A DNA stretch of 58,485 bases from Prolixibacteraceae bacterium (GCA_009773765.1 WTWZ01000024.1:92049-150533), one strand, 5' to 3'; numbered from the stretch's first letter, positions 17,611 through 27,410 are shown. The notes: generated by a model from the letters alone, not told the origin. Made by a program: numbers and translations.

Positions 17611-17752
17611 CCCGAACCGATAACAGCCGTTTGCCGCAAGTGGCGGTGACGTGCAAAATTGAAGATTCGTGCTTCTATTCAGCTTCGGTTCAGGTTGACA
17701 GTTCAGTGCTTCAAACGCGCCACTGCGCCAAGTGCCAAACCGTTACCACACA
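17611..17752. repeat. attC-like imperfect palindrome
   Basis: Left arm GATAACAGCCGTTTGCCGCA (from 17619) and right arm ending GCCAAACCGTTACC (to 17747) are imperfect complements, and each arm also folds internally (CCGC AAGTG GCGG). A spacer of about 70 bases lies between. The whole is about 140 bp, with outer GATAAC/GTTACC ends. Its size and shape resemble integron attC sites of gene cassettes. It precedes a toxin-antitoxin pair, the typical cassette cargo. A 76-codon open frame over this segment looks spurious. Confidence 0.35.
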
Positions 17753-17791
17753 GGTTAAAAGAACCGCAGCAAAATTTGTTATCCTCAAATA

Positions 17792-17821
17792 TTGTACCTA
17801 TAATTGTACATATTTTTGTAC
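17792..17821 (+). promoter_or_regulatory. Toxin-antitoxin promoter and triple operator
   Basis: TTGTAC occurs three times at 17792, 17804 and 17816, exactly 12 bp apart; the middle copy contains TGTACA, the core hexamer known for the E. coli yefM-yoeB operator. TATTTTTG at 17811-17818 is an exact -7 box, with TTG at 17792 as the -33 element, so repressor binding would cover the promoter. The predicted start is about 15 nt before the antitoxin ATG. Confidence 0.6.
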
Positions 17822-17839
17822 GAATTAAATAAATAAGCT

Positions 17840-18091
17840 ATGATAACAACAACAATCTCAGATTTCAGAAAAGATATTAAAAAGTATCTTGACAATGTTA
17901 CTCTAAATTTTGAAACCTTGATAATTAACAGAGGCAAAGATACTGGAGTTGTAGTTATGTCGATTGATGAATATAATTCTTTAAGTGCAACTCAGCATGA
18001 ATTGTCATCAAAGAAGAATGAGATGAGACTTGATTCTGCCATAGAAAAAATTAGAAATAGAAATTCCTTCCAAAAAGAGTTATTTGGCTAA
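17840..18091 (+). CDS. yefM: Antitoxin, Phd/YefM family
   Basis: The 83-residue protein has the Phd/YefM N-terminal DNA-binding fold: MITTTISDFRKDIKKYLDNV, then LIINRGKDTGVVVMSIDEYNSL, which is the classic (L/I)(I/V)xxNRGKxxGVVxMSxxEYxSL pattern. The C-terminal part (SSKKNEMRLDSAIEKIRNRN) is the flexible toxin-binding arm. In the family it neutralises YoeB and, with it, represses its own promoter. Its stop overlaps the toxin ATG by one base. The operator upstream carries three TTGTAC copies. Confidence 0.9.
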   Translation: MITTTISDFRKDIKKYLDNVTLNFETLIINRGKDTGVVVMSIDEYNSLSATQHELSSKKNEMRLDSAIEKIRNRNSFQKELFG

Positions 18092-18348
18092 TGAAATACA
18101 CTTTTGTGGATGAGTCTTGGGAAGACTATTTGTTTTGGCAGAAAACCGACAAAAAAATGCTAAAAAGGATTAATGACGTGTTAAAAGGCATTTCAATAAA
18201 TCCTTTTAATGGTATTGGGAAACCAGAACCGTTGAAGTTTAAATATAAAGGATTCTGGTCTCGCAGAATTAATGAGGAACATCGACTAATTTATCAGGTG
18301 AAAGATGATGAAATTTTAATTGCTAAATGTAGGTTTCATTATGAATAA
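18091..18348 (+). CDS. yoeB: mRNA interferase toxin YoeB
   Basis: An 85-residue RelE-superfamily ribosome-dependent mRNase of the Txe/YoeB type. The catalytic residues of E. coli YoeB fall at identical positions here: Glu46 (KPEPLK), Arg65 (EEHRLIY) and His83-Tyr84 at the C-terminus (RFHYE). Length matches the family (84 residues in E. coli). It cleaves mRNA at the ribosomal A site when the antitoxin is degraded. The pair appears intact, with an upstream operator, although it sits between gene remnants, suggesting retention of a former mobile cassette or island. Confidence 0.92.
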   Translation: MKYTFVDESWEDYLFWQKTDKKMLKRINDVLKGISINPFNGIGKPEPLKFKYKGFWSRRINEEHRLIYQVKDDEILIAKCRFHYE

Positions 18349-18417
18349 AATAAAAACCGTGTGGCAATATATAGGACTCTGAGCGGTCGTCACAGCCTGT
18401 CCCGATTTTTCGGGAAT

Positions 18418-18675
18418 CCGCTCAAAGTCCACATCGGAGATTTTCAGGTTAACCACTTCCTGCCCACTCAGTCCTGCCGAGTAGGTTAATGTCATTATCA
18501 CCCGTTGTTTCAGAAGCGTTGGCGCTGAAAAAAGCTCTTTCAACTCAAGGTGGTTCAGTATGGCCGGGAGCCTGGTGTCTTTCTTTAACGAAGGTAGCGC
18601 AATGGCATTTTTGTTCATTCCCAACAGGCGGTAATAATAGCGAAGCCCATTGGTACTTACCAGTTCGAGTTTATT
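18418..18675 (-). pseudogene. Tyrosine recombinase fragment
   Basis: A minus-strand frame reading KLELVSTNGLRYYYRLLGMNK through LPAILNHLELKELFSAPTLL to MTLTYSAGLSGQEVVNLKISDVDFER is the end of the core-binding domain and start of the catalytic domain of a XerC/D-like integrase. The usual catalytic Arg in SAGLRxSE is replaced (SAGLSGQE), and the HxxR and Tyr segments are absent downstream; the frame instead runs into unrelated sequence. It is a non-functional remnant. It lies beside the toxin-antitoxin pair, hinting at former mobility of this region. Confidence 0.7.
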
Positions 18676-18843
18676 TTTTTCATGTGTTTTTATTATCCAA
18701 ATGTATGAAAAAATTAAGTTTTCATTATTAAGGCAAATGCCTGTCTGCCGGCTTTATTCCTGACCTGGACAACTATATTTTTTGAATTTTCAAAAAATAT
18801 GAATGTCTTATAATTGATATTATGTTAAATAATATATTTAAAT

Positions 18844-18874
18844 TTAAAGGAGAGTTTTTGCATCTCTCCTTTAA
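18844..18874 (-). terminator. Hairpin downstream of TPR gene
   Basis: TTAAAGGAGAG at 18844-18854 and CTCTCCTTTAA at 18864-18874 form an 11-bp perfect stem with a 9-nt loop, eight bases after the stop of the minus-strand TPR gene. There is no long T-run on the minus strand, so termination efficiency is uncertain. Confidence 0.55.
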
Positions 18875-18881
18875 CTGGATT

Positions 18882-20063
18882 TTACTTTAATTTTTCAATT
18901 TTCTCAAGAACTTCATTGTATTTATCCATGTCCCTTAAACGATAATACAAGTTTTTAAGCGACTCAAGCACCATTTTATCATCTGGATGAAGTGTGTGGC
19001 ATTTTTCCATGTACGGTAAAGCTATCTCAAACCACTCATCGGCCTTTTTCAGTTCAGCCTCATATCGTGCATTTTCGTTGGTGGGAACTTCCTTTGCAAC
19101 TTCAATTTGCTGAACGCCTTTGTTATAGTACAACGCCCCTAAATTATAGTATGCATTAAAAAACTCAGGGTCAACTTCCATTGTTTTCTTATAAGTTTCA
19201 ATAGCCTTTTGTTCGTTGCCCATTTTTTCGTACAATGCACCTTGTGCAAAATAGTATCTTGGTTTTGTTGCGTCCTGTGCAATTGCCATTTCAAGATATT
19301 TCATGGCCTCGTCTGTTTTGTCAAGATCCATATAAATCTGGATCATGCTTTCCAAAACCCCATTATCCTCCGGATATTTTTCAAAGCCTTCTTTCAAACT
19401 TTCCAAAGCTCCCAAGGTATCATTCATTAACTGATATGATGCTGCGATTAAACTGTATGTGCGTGCCCCATTGTACCCATATTTTGCTGCTTCCTTGTAA
19501 TAACCTATTGCAACGTCATACTTTTCAGCATTGTAAGCTGCCAAACCAGCATTGAATATTATAACAGTGTCAATTGCATCCGGATTATCTTGTCTGATAA
19601 TTGGAATTTGCTGTATATCAAGAACCTGTTTAAATGAAAGCAGGGCTTTCTCATAATTTTCAACCTGAAAGGCTTCTACTGCCTGATTGGTTAAATCGTT
19701 AGTTAACAGGGTTAATTTAATTTTGATGCCTTTGGCATTTGTGCCTTTGGTATCAAGTTCCAAAGCTTTTTTGTACGAGTTTAATGCCTCAGTCAGTGGA
19801 TCGCTGCTTAACTTTTTGATATTTTCATCTTTTGACTGTCCGATTGCCTGAAAAACTTCGCCTTTTACCTCCCAGGTTTTTGGCCATGCAAATGATTTTT
19901 CTGCTTTCGGATTGGATTCATCTGCTGCTTCCTTTATGGCTTCCAAAGCTTCTGCCAGCTTACCTGCATCTTTTAAACTTTGTGCGGTTGTTACTTTACC
20001 TCTTTGCGCAAACACTGATGAAAATGCAATCAATAAGGTCAGTAGAATAACTGTTCTTTTCAT
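18882..20063 (-). CDS. Secreted TPR protein
   Basis: A 393-residue protein with a Sec signal peptide (KRTVILLTLLIAFSSVFAQ) and several tetratricopeptide repeats. The clearest lie in the C-terminal half: AEKYDVAIGYYKEAAKYGYNGARTYSLIAASYQ, LGALESLKEGFEKYPEDNGVLESMIQIYM, TDEAMKYLEMAIAQDATKPRYYFAQGALYEKMG and KAIETYKKTMEVDPEFFNAYYNLGALYYNKG. TPR arrays mediate protein contacts in the periplasm; no enzymatic domain is visible. It has its own near-consensus promoter. It is separate in sequence from the larger repeat protein at 9.8 kb. Function unknown beyond scaffolding. Confidence 0.85.
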   Translation of the reverse strand: MKRTVILLTLLIAFSSVFAQRGKVTTAQSLKDAGKLAEALEAIKEAADESNPKAEKSFAWPKTWEVKGEVFQAIGQSKDENIKKLSSDPLTEALNSYKKALELDTKGTNAKGIKIKLTLLTNDLTNQAVEAFQVENYEKALLSFKQVLDIQQIPIIRQDNPDAIDTVIIFNAGLAAYNAEKYDVAIGYYKEAAKYGYNGARTYSLIAASYQLMNDTLGALESLKEGFEKYPEDNGVLESMIQIYMDLDKTDEAMKYLEMAIAQDATKPRYYFAQGALYEKMGNEQKAIETYKKTMEVDPEFFNAYYNLGALYYNKGVQQIEVAKEVPTNENARYEAELKKADEWFEIALPYMEKCHTLHPDDKMVLESLKNLYYRLRDMDKYNEVLEKIEKLK

Positions 20064-20088
20064 TTTTTACTGATTTTAATTTTTGTTA

Positions 20089-20119
20089 CAAAAATATATG
20101 TTTAAATATTTTATTCAAA
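20089..20119 (-). promoter_or_regulatory. Consensus Bacteroidota promoter for TPR gene
   Basis: On the minus strand, TTTG (20119-20116) is followed after 19 nt by TATTTTTG (20096-20089). Both elements and the spacing fit the Bacteroidota housekeeping promoter exactly. The predicted start is about 20 nt before the ATG at 20063. This is the best promoter match in the window. Confidence 0.8.
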
Positions 20120-20148
20120 TTTGTTTTTAATTAAACACCTGTTTATTT

Positions 20149-22665
20149 TTATTCTAAATTATTTTCTTCATTCTCAGCTATATCTTCATGATGAATTTCT
20201 GCCTCATTATTTGCTTCTACCGCGGTTGGCTCAACATATACCCTCGCAACCGATGCAATTCTGTCGTCGCCTCTCAGGTTAATCAGCCTAACACCCTGTG
20301 TAGCCCTTCCTAACAGCGAAATGGAATTAACATTTAAACGAATTGTTAAACCATTTTGTGTTATAATCATTAAATCATTATCGTTAGAAACACTTTTAAC
20401 AGCAATTAAGCTGCCTGTTTTTTCGGTTATGTTAATGGTTTTTACACCTTTTCCACCCCTGTTGGTGATACGGTAATCCTCAATTTTTGAACGTTTACCA
20501 TAACCATTTTCCGAAATTACCAAAATGTCTTCGTTTTCATCCTGAACACAAACCATGCCAATAACCTCATCACTCTCACTGCCAAGTGTAACACCTCTCA
20601 CGCCTGAAGCTGTCCGTCCTATGGGCCTGACTGTTTTTTCGTTGAAACGGATTGCTTTACCAGAACGCACCGCAAGCATTATTTCACTTTCACCGTTGGT
20701 CAAACGGGCTTCAAGTAAGCGATCCCCTTCTTTGATTGTAATTGCGTTTACACCGTTTAACCGCGGGCGGGAATAGGCTTCCAGGGTTGTTTTTTTGATA
20801 GTACCTTTCTTGGTAGCCAGAATAATAAAGTTGTTATTGATAAAATCCTTATCAGCCAGGGTTTTAACATTAATAAAGGTGAGTACCTTATCATCGGGCT
20901 CAATGTTCAAAACATTTTGAATTGCCCTGCCTTTTGAAGCCCTTGTGCCCTCTGGTATTTCATAAACTTTGAGCCAGAAACATTTTCCTTTTTCGGTAAA
21001 AAGGAGCAAAGTATTGTGCATTGAAGCTATAAATATGTGTTCCAGAAAATCTTCCTCGCGGGTGGTGCTGCCTTTAGAACCAACTCCTCCCCTTCCCTGT
21101 GTGCGGAATTCAGTTAAAGGAGTTCGCTTGATATAACCGAGGTGCGAAATGGTAATTACCATATCTTCGTCGGCGTAAAAATCTTCAGGATTAAATTCTT
21201 CAGCATTTGGAACAACTTCCGATCTTCTTTTGTCTCCAAATTTTTCTTTTATTTCCAAAAGTTCATCCTTTATAATTTGCATTCTCAAACCCGCATTTTC
21301 AAGTACTTTCCTGTAATACTCAATTTGAGCCATAATTTCGTCGTACTCTTTTCGAAGCTTATCCTGTTCAAGTCCGGTTAACTGACGTAACCGCATTTCT
21401 ACAATTGCACGCGCCTGAAGGTCAGTAAATTCGAATCTGGCCATTAATTTTTCCCTTGCTTCATCGGGTGTTGACGAAGCCCGTATAATTGCAATAACTT
21501 CGTCGATGTTATCGCTGGCAATAATTAAACCTTCGAGAATGTGCGCACGTTTTTCAGCCTGTTCGAGTTCGAATTTTGTGCGGCGAACAACAACATCGTG
21601 CCGGTGATCGACAAAATGCCTGATTAAATCTTTAAGATTGAGAATTTTTGGCCGTCCGTGAACCAATGCAATATTATTAACGCTGAACGAGGTTTGCAGT
21701 GCAGTATATTTGTATAACTGGTTTAAAACAACGTTGCTCAAAGCATCGCGTTTAATGTCGTAAACCACGCGCATACCTTCCCTGTCCGATTCATCGTTTA
21801 CATTCGAAATCCCTTCAATTTTCTTATCATTTACCAGATCGGCCGTTTTTTGGATCATTTCGGCACGGTTCACCATGTAAGGGATTTCGGTAACAACAAT
21901 TTTTTCGCGGCCTCCCTCATTTTCGATATGGGCCTTTCCTCTGATTACAATTCTTCCCCTTCCTGTTTCGTAAGCCTCAACAACACCCTGATAACCATAA
22001 ATAATGCCACCTGTAGGAAAATCAGGGGCAATAATTATTTTTATTAATTCAGAAATTTCAATGTCGTTATTATCAATAAATGCGGTTATTGCGTTTATTG
22101 AATCGGTTAAGTTATGAGGTGGCATATTTGTGGCCATACCAACAGCAATTCCTGATGTGCCATTAATAAGCAATTGAGGAATTCTTGTTGGCAAAACAGT
22201 TGGCTCACTTAATGACTCATCGAAATTAGGCTGAAAATCAACCGTATTTTTATCTAAATCGGCCAGGGTTAGTTCTGCAATTTTAGCCATTCTGGCTTCT
22301 GTATAACGCATTGCAGCCGGACTGTCACCATCAACTGAGCCAAAATTACCCTGACCGTCAATCATCGGGTAACGTAACGACCATTCCTGAGCCATTCTGA
22401 CCATGGCAAAATATACAGACGAATCGCCATGGGGGTGATATTTACCCAACACTTCACCCACAATTCTTGCCGATTTTTTGTAGGGCCTGTTTGATAGCAT
22501 TCCCAAATCATGCATTCCAAATAAAACCCTCCGATGGACCGGTTTAAACCCATCGCGTACATCGGGCAACGCACGCGAAACTATTACCGACATCGAATAA
22601 TCAATATAAGCAGATTTCATCTGCTCCTCAATATTTATTCTTATAATCCTCTCTCCTTCAGCCAT
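20149..22665 (-). CDS. gyrA: DNA gyrase subunit A
   Basis: An 838-residue GyrA. The winged-helix region carries [19 protein letters not shown], and the catalytic tyrosine is Tyr121 in [11 protein letters not shown] coiled-coil/tower region follows, then a C-terminal six-bladed DNA-wrapping domain with the GyrA-box-like QGRGGVG and repeated blades ([35 protein letters not shown]). With GyrB it introduces negative supercoils using ATP. Position 82 is Ser (equivalent to E. coli Ser83) and position 86 is Phe where E. coli has Asp87. Length is typical, with an acidic C-terminal tail. It is transcribed divergently from clpC. Confidence 0.97.
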   Translation of the reverse strand: MAEGERIIRINIEEQMKSAYIDYSMSVIVSRALPDVRDGFKPVHRRVLFGMHDLGMLSNRPYKKSARIVGEVLGKYHPHGDSSVYFAMVRMAQEWSLRYPMIDGQGNFGSVDGDSPAAMRYTEARMAKIAELTLADLDKNTVDFQPNFDESLSEPTVLPTRIPQLLINGTSGIAVGMATNMPPHNLTDSINAITAFIDNNDIEISELIKIIIAPDFPTGGIIYGYQGVVEAYETGRGRIVIRGKAHIENEGGREKIVVTEIPYMVNRAEMIQKTADLVNDKKIEGISNVNDESDREGMRVVYDIKRDALSNVVLNQLYKYTALQTSFSVNNIALVHGRPKILNLKDLIRHFVDHRHDVVVRRTKFELEQAEKRAHILEGLIIASDNIDEVIAIIRASSTPDEAREKLMARFEFTDLQARAIVEMRLRQLTGLEQDKLRKEYDEIMAQIEYYRKVLENAGLRMQIIKDELLEIKEKFGDKRRSEVVPNAEEFNPEDFYADEDMVITISHLGYIKRTPLTEFRTQGRGGVGSKGSTTREEDFLEHIFIASMHNTLLLFTEKGKCFWLKVYEIPEGTRASKGRAIQNVLNIEPDDKVLTFINVKTLADKDFINNNFIILATKKGTIKKTTLEAYSRPRLNGVNAITIKEGDRLLEARLTNGESEIMLAVRSGKAIRFNEKTVRPIGRTASGVRGVTLGSESDEVIGMVCVQDENEDILVISENGYGKRSKIEDYRITNRGGKGVKTINITEKTGSLIAVKSVSNDNDLMIITQNGLTIRLNVNSISLLGRATQGVRLINLRGDDRIASVARVYVEPTAVEANNEAEIHHEDIAENEENNLE

Positions 22666-22711
22666 TTATATCTGCTTTAACTGGAATTTACTCAATTTTT
22701 AAAAAGACCCA

Positions 22712-22719
22712 CAAAAATA
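22712..22719 (-). promoter_or_regulatory. -7 promoter box for gyrA
   Basis: Minus-strand TATTTTTG is an exact TAnnTTTG match about 47 bases upstream of the gyrA ATG. A TTTG lies upstream but at only 14-nt spacing. Confidence 0.45.
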
Positions 22720-22939
22720 GTAAAATCATCGGTCAAAAGGCTATTTTTCAAACTGATTTAACTTCGGGGTAACGATAAGATATTAACATTTTAACTGACA
22801 ATTCTTCAGTAAGGTAATTTACATTTTAATAACTTCTGACATTATAATTGATTGGTTCGGCTATTTTTAAGTATTTTAGTGGTCTGTTTTTTAAGGAATA
22901 GTTTTTGTTGAAGTAAACAGAAATTTGAAAAAATACAAT

Positions 22940-25468
22940 ATGGATTCACAGTTTTCGCCGAGAATTAAGGACATAATTGGATACAGCAGGGAGGAAGCAG
23001 TTCGTTTGGGAAATGACTATATTGGCCAGGAACATTTATTTCTGGGAATCTTGCGTGATGGGGAGGGGATTGCCACCGATATTCTTGAAAACCTGGGCAT
23101 CGTTTTATCTGAAATAAAAGAACTGGTTGAAAAGAAAATAAGAACTGACCGGGTGATTGATCAGAAGTCTGAAATCATCATGCTGAAATCTGCCGAAAAA
23201 ACACTAAAACTTGTTTATCTGGAAGCGCGTTCGTTTAAAAATGCCACAGTAAACAGCGGCCATTTATTGCTTGCCATATTGAAAGATAGCGACAGTATGG
23301 TCACTCAACTATTAGTTGAATTTGGCATAAATTACTACATGGCAAGAACTCAGTTGCTTGATTACAGTCAGGATTTTGAAGCAAAATCCGATTTCCCGGA
23401 AGGTGAAGACGACGAGGCCGGTGATGAATTTTCGAGAGGGCCTTCAAGGCAACAACCAGGTCCGAAAAAAGGGGCGCCGGTTAAATCGGACACTCCGGTT
23501 TTGGATAATTTCGGCATTGACATCACAAAACTTGCAGAAGACAACAGTCTTGACCCCATTGTTGGACGTGAAAGGGAAATTGAAAGATTAGCCCAGATAT
23601 TAAGCAGGAGGAAAAAAAATAACCCTATCCTAATTGGGGAACCTGGCGTTGGAAAATCGGCAATTGCGGAAGGACTGGCAATCAGAATTGTGAACAAGAC
23701 CGTTTCGCGCATTTTGTTTGACAAACGAGTTGTTAGCCTTGACATTGCATCAATTGTTGCCGGAACAAAATACCGTGGCCAGTTTGAGGAGAGGATGAAA
23801 GCAATTTTAAACGAACTGGCCAAGGTAAATAACGTTATTTTATTTATCGACGAAATTCATACCATTGTGGGTGCGGGCGGAGCAACTGGCTCCCTTGATG
23901 CCGCAAATATGTTAAAACCTGCACTTGCCAAGGGCGATATTCAGTGTATTGGTGCAACCACACTCGATGAATACAGACAACACATTGAAAAAGATGGCGC
24001 ACTTGAGCGCAGATTTCAGAAAATAATGGTGGACCCTACTTCGGTTGACGAAACTATCGAAATTTTACATAACATCAAGTCGCGTTACGAAGATCATCAC
24101 AATGTTAGCTATACAAAGGAAGCAATTGAAGCTTGTGTAAAACTCACCGCCCGTTACATAACCGACAGGTTTTTACCTGATAAAGCTATCGATGCATTGG
24201 ATGAAGTAGGTTCAAGAGTACACATTTCGAATATTAACGTTCCGGAAAACATTATAAAACTGGAAGAGAAAATCGAAAAAATAAAAGAAGAAAAAATTGC
24301 GGCTGTTAAAAGTCAAAATTTCGAACTTGCGGCTAATTTCAGGGATAAAGAAAAAAACCTGTTACTTTTGCTTGATAAGGAAAAAGAGAATTGGGAAAAG
24401 GAACTGGCAAATCATCGCGAAACGGTTGACCAACATAAAGTTGCCGAAGTAGTTGCCATGATGTCGGGAATACCGGTACAGCGTATTGAAACGGCAGAAG
24501 GAAAACGCCTGATGAATATGGCAAATGACCTGAGAAGTAAAGTAATTGGCCAGGAAGAAGCAATTACAAAAATTGTTAAGGCAATTCAGCGCAACAGGGC
24601 CGGATTAAAAGATCCAAACCGGCCAATTGGCTCGTTTATTTTTCTTGGCCCAACCGGTGTCGGAAAAACACAATTGGCCAAAGTACTTGCTACCTATCTT
24701 TTCGATAGCCTCGATTCGCTGATAAGGATTGACATGAGCGAATACATGGAAAAGTTTTCGGTTTCGAGAATTGTTGGAGCTCCTCCCGGATACGTAGGTT
24801 ATGAAGAAGGTGGCCAGCTTACTGAAAAAGTCAGAAGAAAACCATATTCTGTTGTTCTTCTTGATGAAATTGAAAAAGCACATCCTGATATTTTTCATCT
24901 TCTACTTCAGGTTCTCGATGAAGGAAGGTTAACCGACAGTTTGGGAAGAAATATTGATTTCAAGAACACGATTATCATTATGACCTCGAACATTGGTACG
25001 CGCCAGTTGAAGGATTTTGGGCAAGGCGTTGGGTTTGCTGTTAATAAATCTCCTGAGAGCGAAAATGAAAATGCGAAGTATGTAATCCAAAAAGCGCTCA
25101 AAAAAGCCTTCGCCCCTGAATTTCTAAATAGGATTGACGATGTTGTAATGTTTAATCAGTTGGATAAAAAACAGATTCATAAAATTATCGATATCGAAAT
25201 TAAGGATTTGTACAAACGGGTTGAGTTGTTGAATTACAAACTAAAAATATCGTCGGCGGCAAAAGATTTTATTGCTGAAAAAGGTTACGACCCTCAGTTT
25301 GGAGCCCGACCTTTAAAAAGGGCTATTCAGAAATATCTGGAAGATGAAATGGCTGAAATAATTATTAAGGCTTCAATTACTGAAGGCGATACAATTTCGG
25401 TAGGATATGACAAGAAGAATGAAAAGTTGCAAATGCGGATATTAGCGAATAAACATGAATTAAATTAA
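22940..25468 (+). CDS. clpC: ATP-dependent Clp protease ATP-binding subunit ClpC
   Basis: A class I HSP100 AAA+ unfoldase of 842 residues. The double Clp N-domain (about 1-150) opens FSPRIKDIIGYSREEA. An acidic linker precedes AAA-1 with Walker A GEPGVGKS (about 235) and Walker B VILFIDEIHT. A UVR-like middle segment KSQNFELAANFRDKEK (about 455) distinguishes ClpC from ClpB, which has a longer coiled coil. AAA-2 has Walker A GPTGVGKT (about 570), VVLLDEIEKAHPD and the sensor-2 GARPLKRAIQ. ClpC feeds unfolded substrates to ClpP. ATG at 22940 is preferred to a TTG five codons earlier. No CtsR operator is apparent. Confidence 0.93.
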   Translation: MDSQFSPRIKDIIGYSREEAVRLGNDYIGQEHLFLGILRDGEGIATDILENLGIVLSEIKELVEKKIRTDRVIDQKSEIIMLKSAEKTLKLVYLEARSFKNATVNSGHLLLAILKDSDSMVTQLLVEFGINYYMARTQLLDYSQDFEAKSDFPEGEDDEAGDEFSRGPSRQQPGPKKGAPVKSDTPVLDNFGIDITKLAEDNSLDPIVGREREIERLAQILSRRKKNNPILIGEPGVGKSAIAEGLAIRIVNKTVSRILFDKRVVSLDIASIVAGTKYRGQFEERMKAILNELAKVNNVILFIDEIHTIVGAGGATGSLDAANMLKPALAKGDIQCIGATTLDEYRQHIEKDGALERRFQKIMVDPTSVDETIEILHNIKSRYEDHHNVSYTKEAIEACVKLTARYITDRFLPDKAIDALDEVGSRVHISNINVPENIIKLEEKIEKIKEEKIAAVKSQNFELAANFRDKEKNLLLLLDKEKENWEKELANHRETVDQHKVAEVVAMMSGIPVQRIETAEGKRLMNMANDLRSKVIGQEEAITKIVKAIQRNRAGLKDPNRPIGSFIFLGPTGVGKTQLAKVLATYLFDSLDSLIRIDMSEYMEKFSVSRIVGAPPGYVGYEEGGQLTEKVRRKPYSVVLLDEIEKAHPDIFHLLLQVLDEGRLTDSLGRNIDFKNTIIIMTSNIGTRQLKDFGQGVGFAVNKSPESENENAKYVIQKALKKAFAPEFLNRIDDVVMFNQLDKKQIHKIIDIEIKDLYKRVELLNYKLKISSAAKDFIAEKGYDPQFGARPLKRAIQKYLEDEMAEIIIKASITEGDTISVGYDKKNEKLQMRILANKHELN

Positions 25469-25487
25469 TACAGGGGACTGAGAATTA

Positions 25488-27410
25488 TCAGGCCTTTTTT
25501 GGGTTTTTAAACTGCAAGACCATAATTGTTAAATCATCGGCCTGCTTCATCTTTCCTTTAAAAAGGTCGAGCTCCTTTTCAATCTCTCCTATCAATTTTT
25601 CAGGTTTCATACTTTTATTTGCACGGAGTATTTGGTAAAATCTTTCATTTCCGAAATGCATTTTATCAAGATCCTGCATTTCGGTTACTCCATCGGAGTA
25701 CAGTATTAGCGAACTTCCTTGCTCTAAATAGACCAATGACTCATCATAATCTCTGTTCGGGTACAAACCCAACGGCATTCCATGCAATGCATTTAGCTCG
25801 TTAATTTCACCTTTCGAATTTACCACCAGAGTTGGGGTATGGGCTGCGTTACAATATTTTAAAACACCTGTCTTCAAATTTAAAACCCCAACAAACAATG
25901 TAAGAAAAAACTGATGTTGATTTGTTGTAAATATTTCATTATTAGTGTCGGCAACAATTTTCCCGGGCGATTTCAATTTAGAGTTGCTTTTAATTAAAGT
26001 TTGGGCCACACTCATAAAAAAGGCTGCTGAAATACCTTTGCCAGACACATCTCCAATGGAGAAAAACAGATTATCTTCATCCAGAAAGAAGAAATCAAAA
26101 AGATCCCCGCTAACTATTCTTGCCGGTTTGTAAATGGCAAATAAATCAATATCTTCCCTGTTGGCAAATGCCGAAAAATTGATGTTAATCAAACTCATTT
26201 GAATTTCAGAGGCTTCAAGTAAATCCTGTTTCCTTTGTGTATTTAATATTTCCTCCTGATATTGATTGCTCTCAAATTTCTGGTACCACGATTTCAGGTA
26301 ATTCAGGCTTTCGGAAACCAGTTGAACTTCGTCGCTGATTCCAATTTCAACATCTCCCCTGGCACTGCTAAACTTTTTTAGTTGAGTTGTAATAGTGCTT
26401 AGTGGTTGAATTAGTTTGTTGGAAATGTATGTTATGATGAAAAATATGACTAAAATTCCCAGCACCGAGAAAAATAACATTCTTAAAACAAGTAAATAAA
26501 GTGGAACAAATAATTCGTTGTATGGAACAACAAAAAATAGTGTCCATCCGGTTTCATTTATACGAGTGTAGTGTATCCAGCTTTTCCGGTAGTTCAAATA
26601 CTCGGGATACGCGATAAGAGAACCACTATCACCATTTTTCAGCAAATCATTTATTATGGCTTCTGATACTTTGTACTCTTTTTCCTTGATTTTGTATAAA
26701 TTCCTGTTGAGAATCCATTCTTTGTTTGGATGGGTAAGATATGTCCCATCCTTCGAAACCAGAAATGCATAACTATCTTTTTTACCTATCTTGAAACTGT
26801 TGATAGTATCGCTTAAATCAGAAAGCGACAATTCTGTAATAACAGAACCGACTTTAACTAATTCGTTTTCAATATTTTTGATATGTACTGGAGAATAAAA
26901 TCCAACAACCTGTTTATTATTCCTTTCGCAATGAAATACTTCAGTCCAGCCAGGATTTTCGCCTGCCATTATTTCCTCAAAAATCCTCTTTTCATTTTTA
27001 CAACAATAAATTAATTCAACTTCCTTTTGAACAAGTATGGAGTCAGATGACCTGTAAAAATAAAAATGTTTATAGTTCATGTTGGGAATCCCGGAATCAA
27101 TATTCAGGTGCATGGCATTCAGAGAGGGATATTTTAACATCAACTTCGTAACAAAAAATTCAACCTCATTGTGTTGAGCAAAAAAAAAGGCCTGATCTGA
27201 AACATTCGAAGTAATTTCCCTGGTAGAAACCAGTTGCTTTTCACCCAGCATCAGCGCTTTGTAGCCCAGGCTAACAGCCTCATTGTCTATATTTTTTATA
27301 ATGATGTTGCTATTGAAATAATAAGCGATTATAATAAACGCCAAAAAAACACCTGTTACAGCGAGTGAGATATAAACACTTAGCCGGTAAGCAATTGACT
27401 TATTAAACAT
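25488..27410 (-). CDS. Membrane sensor PP2C-type serine phosphatase (SpoIIE/RsbU-like)
   Basis: The 640-residue protein has an N-terminal membrane helix (about 9-30), an extracytoplasmic dCache-like sensor (about 35-300, with GWTEVFHCERNNKQVVGFYSPV and DSYAFLVSKDGTYLTHPNKEW), a second helix (about 307-330), a HAMP domain (NKLIQPLSTITTQLKKFSS) and a C-terminal PP2C/SpoIIE phosphatase (about 400-636). Metal-binding motifs of the PP2C domain are visible: RIVSGDLFDFF, FSIGDVSGKGISAAF and ILYSDGVTEMQ. Such proteins control partner-switching modules by dephosphorylating anti-sigma-factor antagonists. No partner STAS or anti-sigma gene is adjacent, so its target is unknown. A two-cysteine YCC pair lies in the sensor domain. 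Confidence 0.88.
   Translation of the reverse strand: MFNKSIAYRLSVYISLAVTGVFLAFIIIAYYFNSNIIIKNIDNEAVSLGYKALMLGEKQLVSTREITSNVSDQAFFFAQHNEVEFFVTKLMLKYPSLNAMHLNIDSGIPNMNYKHFYFYRSSDSILVQKEVELIYCCKNEKRIFEEIMAGENPGWTEVFHCERNNKQVVGFYSPVHIKNIENELVKVGSVITELSLSDLSDTINSFKIGKKDSYAFLVSKDGTYLTHPNKEWILNRNLYKIKEKEYKVSEAIINDLLKNGDSGSLIAYPEYLNYRKSWIHYTRINETGWTLFFVVPYNELFVPLYLLVLRMLFFSVLGILVIFFIITYISNKLIQPLSTITTQLKKFSSARGDVEIGISDEVQLVSESLNYLKSWYQKFESNQYQEEILNTQRKQDLLEASEIQMSLININFSAFANREDIDLFAIYKPARIVSGDLFDFFFLDEDNLFFSIGDVSGKGISAAFFMSVAQTLIKSNSKLKSPGKIVADTNNEIFTTNQHQFFLTLFVGVLNLKTGVLKYCNAAHTPTLVVNSKGEINELNALHGMPLGLYPNRDYDESLVYLEQGSSLILYSDGVTEMQDLDKMHFGNERFYQILRANKSMKPEKLIGEIEKELDLFKGKMKQADDLTIMVLQFKNPKKA

Noticed and set aside
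17598-17828. A 76-codon open frame over the attC-like palindrome
   Set aside because: Its Cys-rich sequence follows the folded repeats and the promoter of the toxin-antitoxin genes, with no protein-like pattern. It is more likely non-coding.
22375-22450. GyrA residue Phe86 where E. coli has Asp87 in the quinolone region
   Set aside because: I believe Phe at this position is common in Bacteroidales GyrA, so it is probably clade-typical rather than a resistance change. A family alignment would settle it.
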